34,159 nucleotides of DNA from Clostridia bacterium (GTDB lineage Bacteria; Bacillota; Clostridia; TANB77; UBA1234). The first letter of the stretch is position 1; each line of letters opens with the position of its first letter. Position numbers and translations under genes: made by a program. Shown piece after piece: positions 34,153-34,159 of this stretch. Where the stretch lies: the NCBI GenBank assembly GCA_900753135.1, contig CAADXZ010000119.1, positions 1-34,159 of the forward strand. The letters run 5' to 3'. The notes under the pieces are model-generated. The model searched no databases. It was not told where the DNA came from and was given only the letters and a program-made list of their open reading frames with translations.

Positions 34153-34159
34153 TAAGTAT

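Noticed and set aside
1..34159. CRISPR array, tRNA, rRNA, riboswitch or prophage
   Set aside because: No regularly spaced short repeats, no cloverleaf or rRNA-like stretch, no recognisable glycine-type leader before glyA, and no phage structural genes were seen on reading both strands.

Overview
The window is AT-rich, with strong AGGAGG-type ribosome binding sites and TTGACA/TATAAT promoters. Its gene families (PrkC/Stp with PASTA domains, VanW-G5 protein, TagO/MnaA/TagA, YwlE-RpiB, a DUF6514-like protein, clostridial-type FeoAB) point to a low-GC Bacillota, most likely an uncultured gut Clostridia lineage. It reads as chromosomal housekeeping DNA with a few accessory pieces. There is no rRNA, tRNA, CRISPR array or insertion sequence that I can support, and no gene-free stretch exceeds 300 bases.

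Layout from left to right. Positions 1-2340 hold a topoisomerase III gene bracketed by two direct copies of a hairpin-rich repeat. A third, shorter copy lies at 21448-21530. Positions 2372-3037 hold a GC-rich orphan gene with its own promoter and terminator. From 8086 leftward runs DUF6514-like, glyA, topA, murG. From 20570 leftward runs a long minus-strand series: ywlE, rpiB, a tagO-mnaA fusion, rsmB, rlmN, stp, prkC, rsgA, rpe, then znuA-znuC-znuB. The rsmB-rlmN-stp-prkC-rsgA-rpe order matches the B. subtilis cluster. A tagA gene diverges from ywlE, so the three enzymes that build the GlcNAc-ManNAc linkage unit of wall polymers lie together. Next come a Cof-type HAD phosphatase and feoB-feoA (minus). 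The plus-strand series tsaE-tsaB-rimI (t6A synthesis and an acetyltransferase) leads to a Lon-like protease. The right end holds a VanW-G5 surface protein, a small carbohydrate-binding protein, an SDR reductase, and a helical-repeat protein whose next reading frame carries a kinase-like domain.

The most striking observation concerns the codon CGG. By manual scan, CGG appears in frame only three times in the AT-rich genes. At all three places the protein continues in the +1 frame immediately after it: feoA (AAA C GGG), feoB (CTT C GGT) and the gene pair at the right end (GAA C GGT, directly before a TAA stop). In feoA the start with the good ribosome binding site lies in the frame before the shift. 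In feoB and feoA, four bases replace exactly one residue of the expected family alignment. This suggests that CGG acts as a recurrent +1 frameshift (or four-base decoding) signal, perhaps because the codon is unassigned or hungry in this organism. The GC-rich orphan gene, which has two in-frame CGG codons, is the one exception and the obvious test case. Sequencing error or pseudogenes cannot be ruled out from one window.
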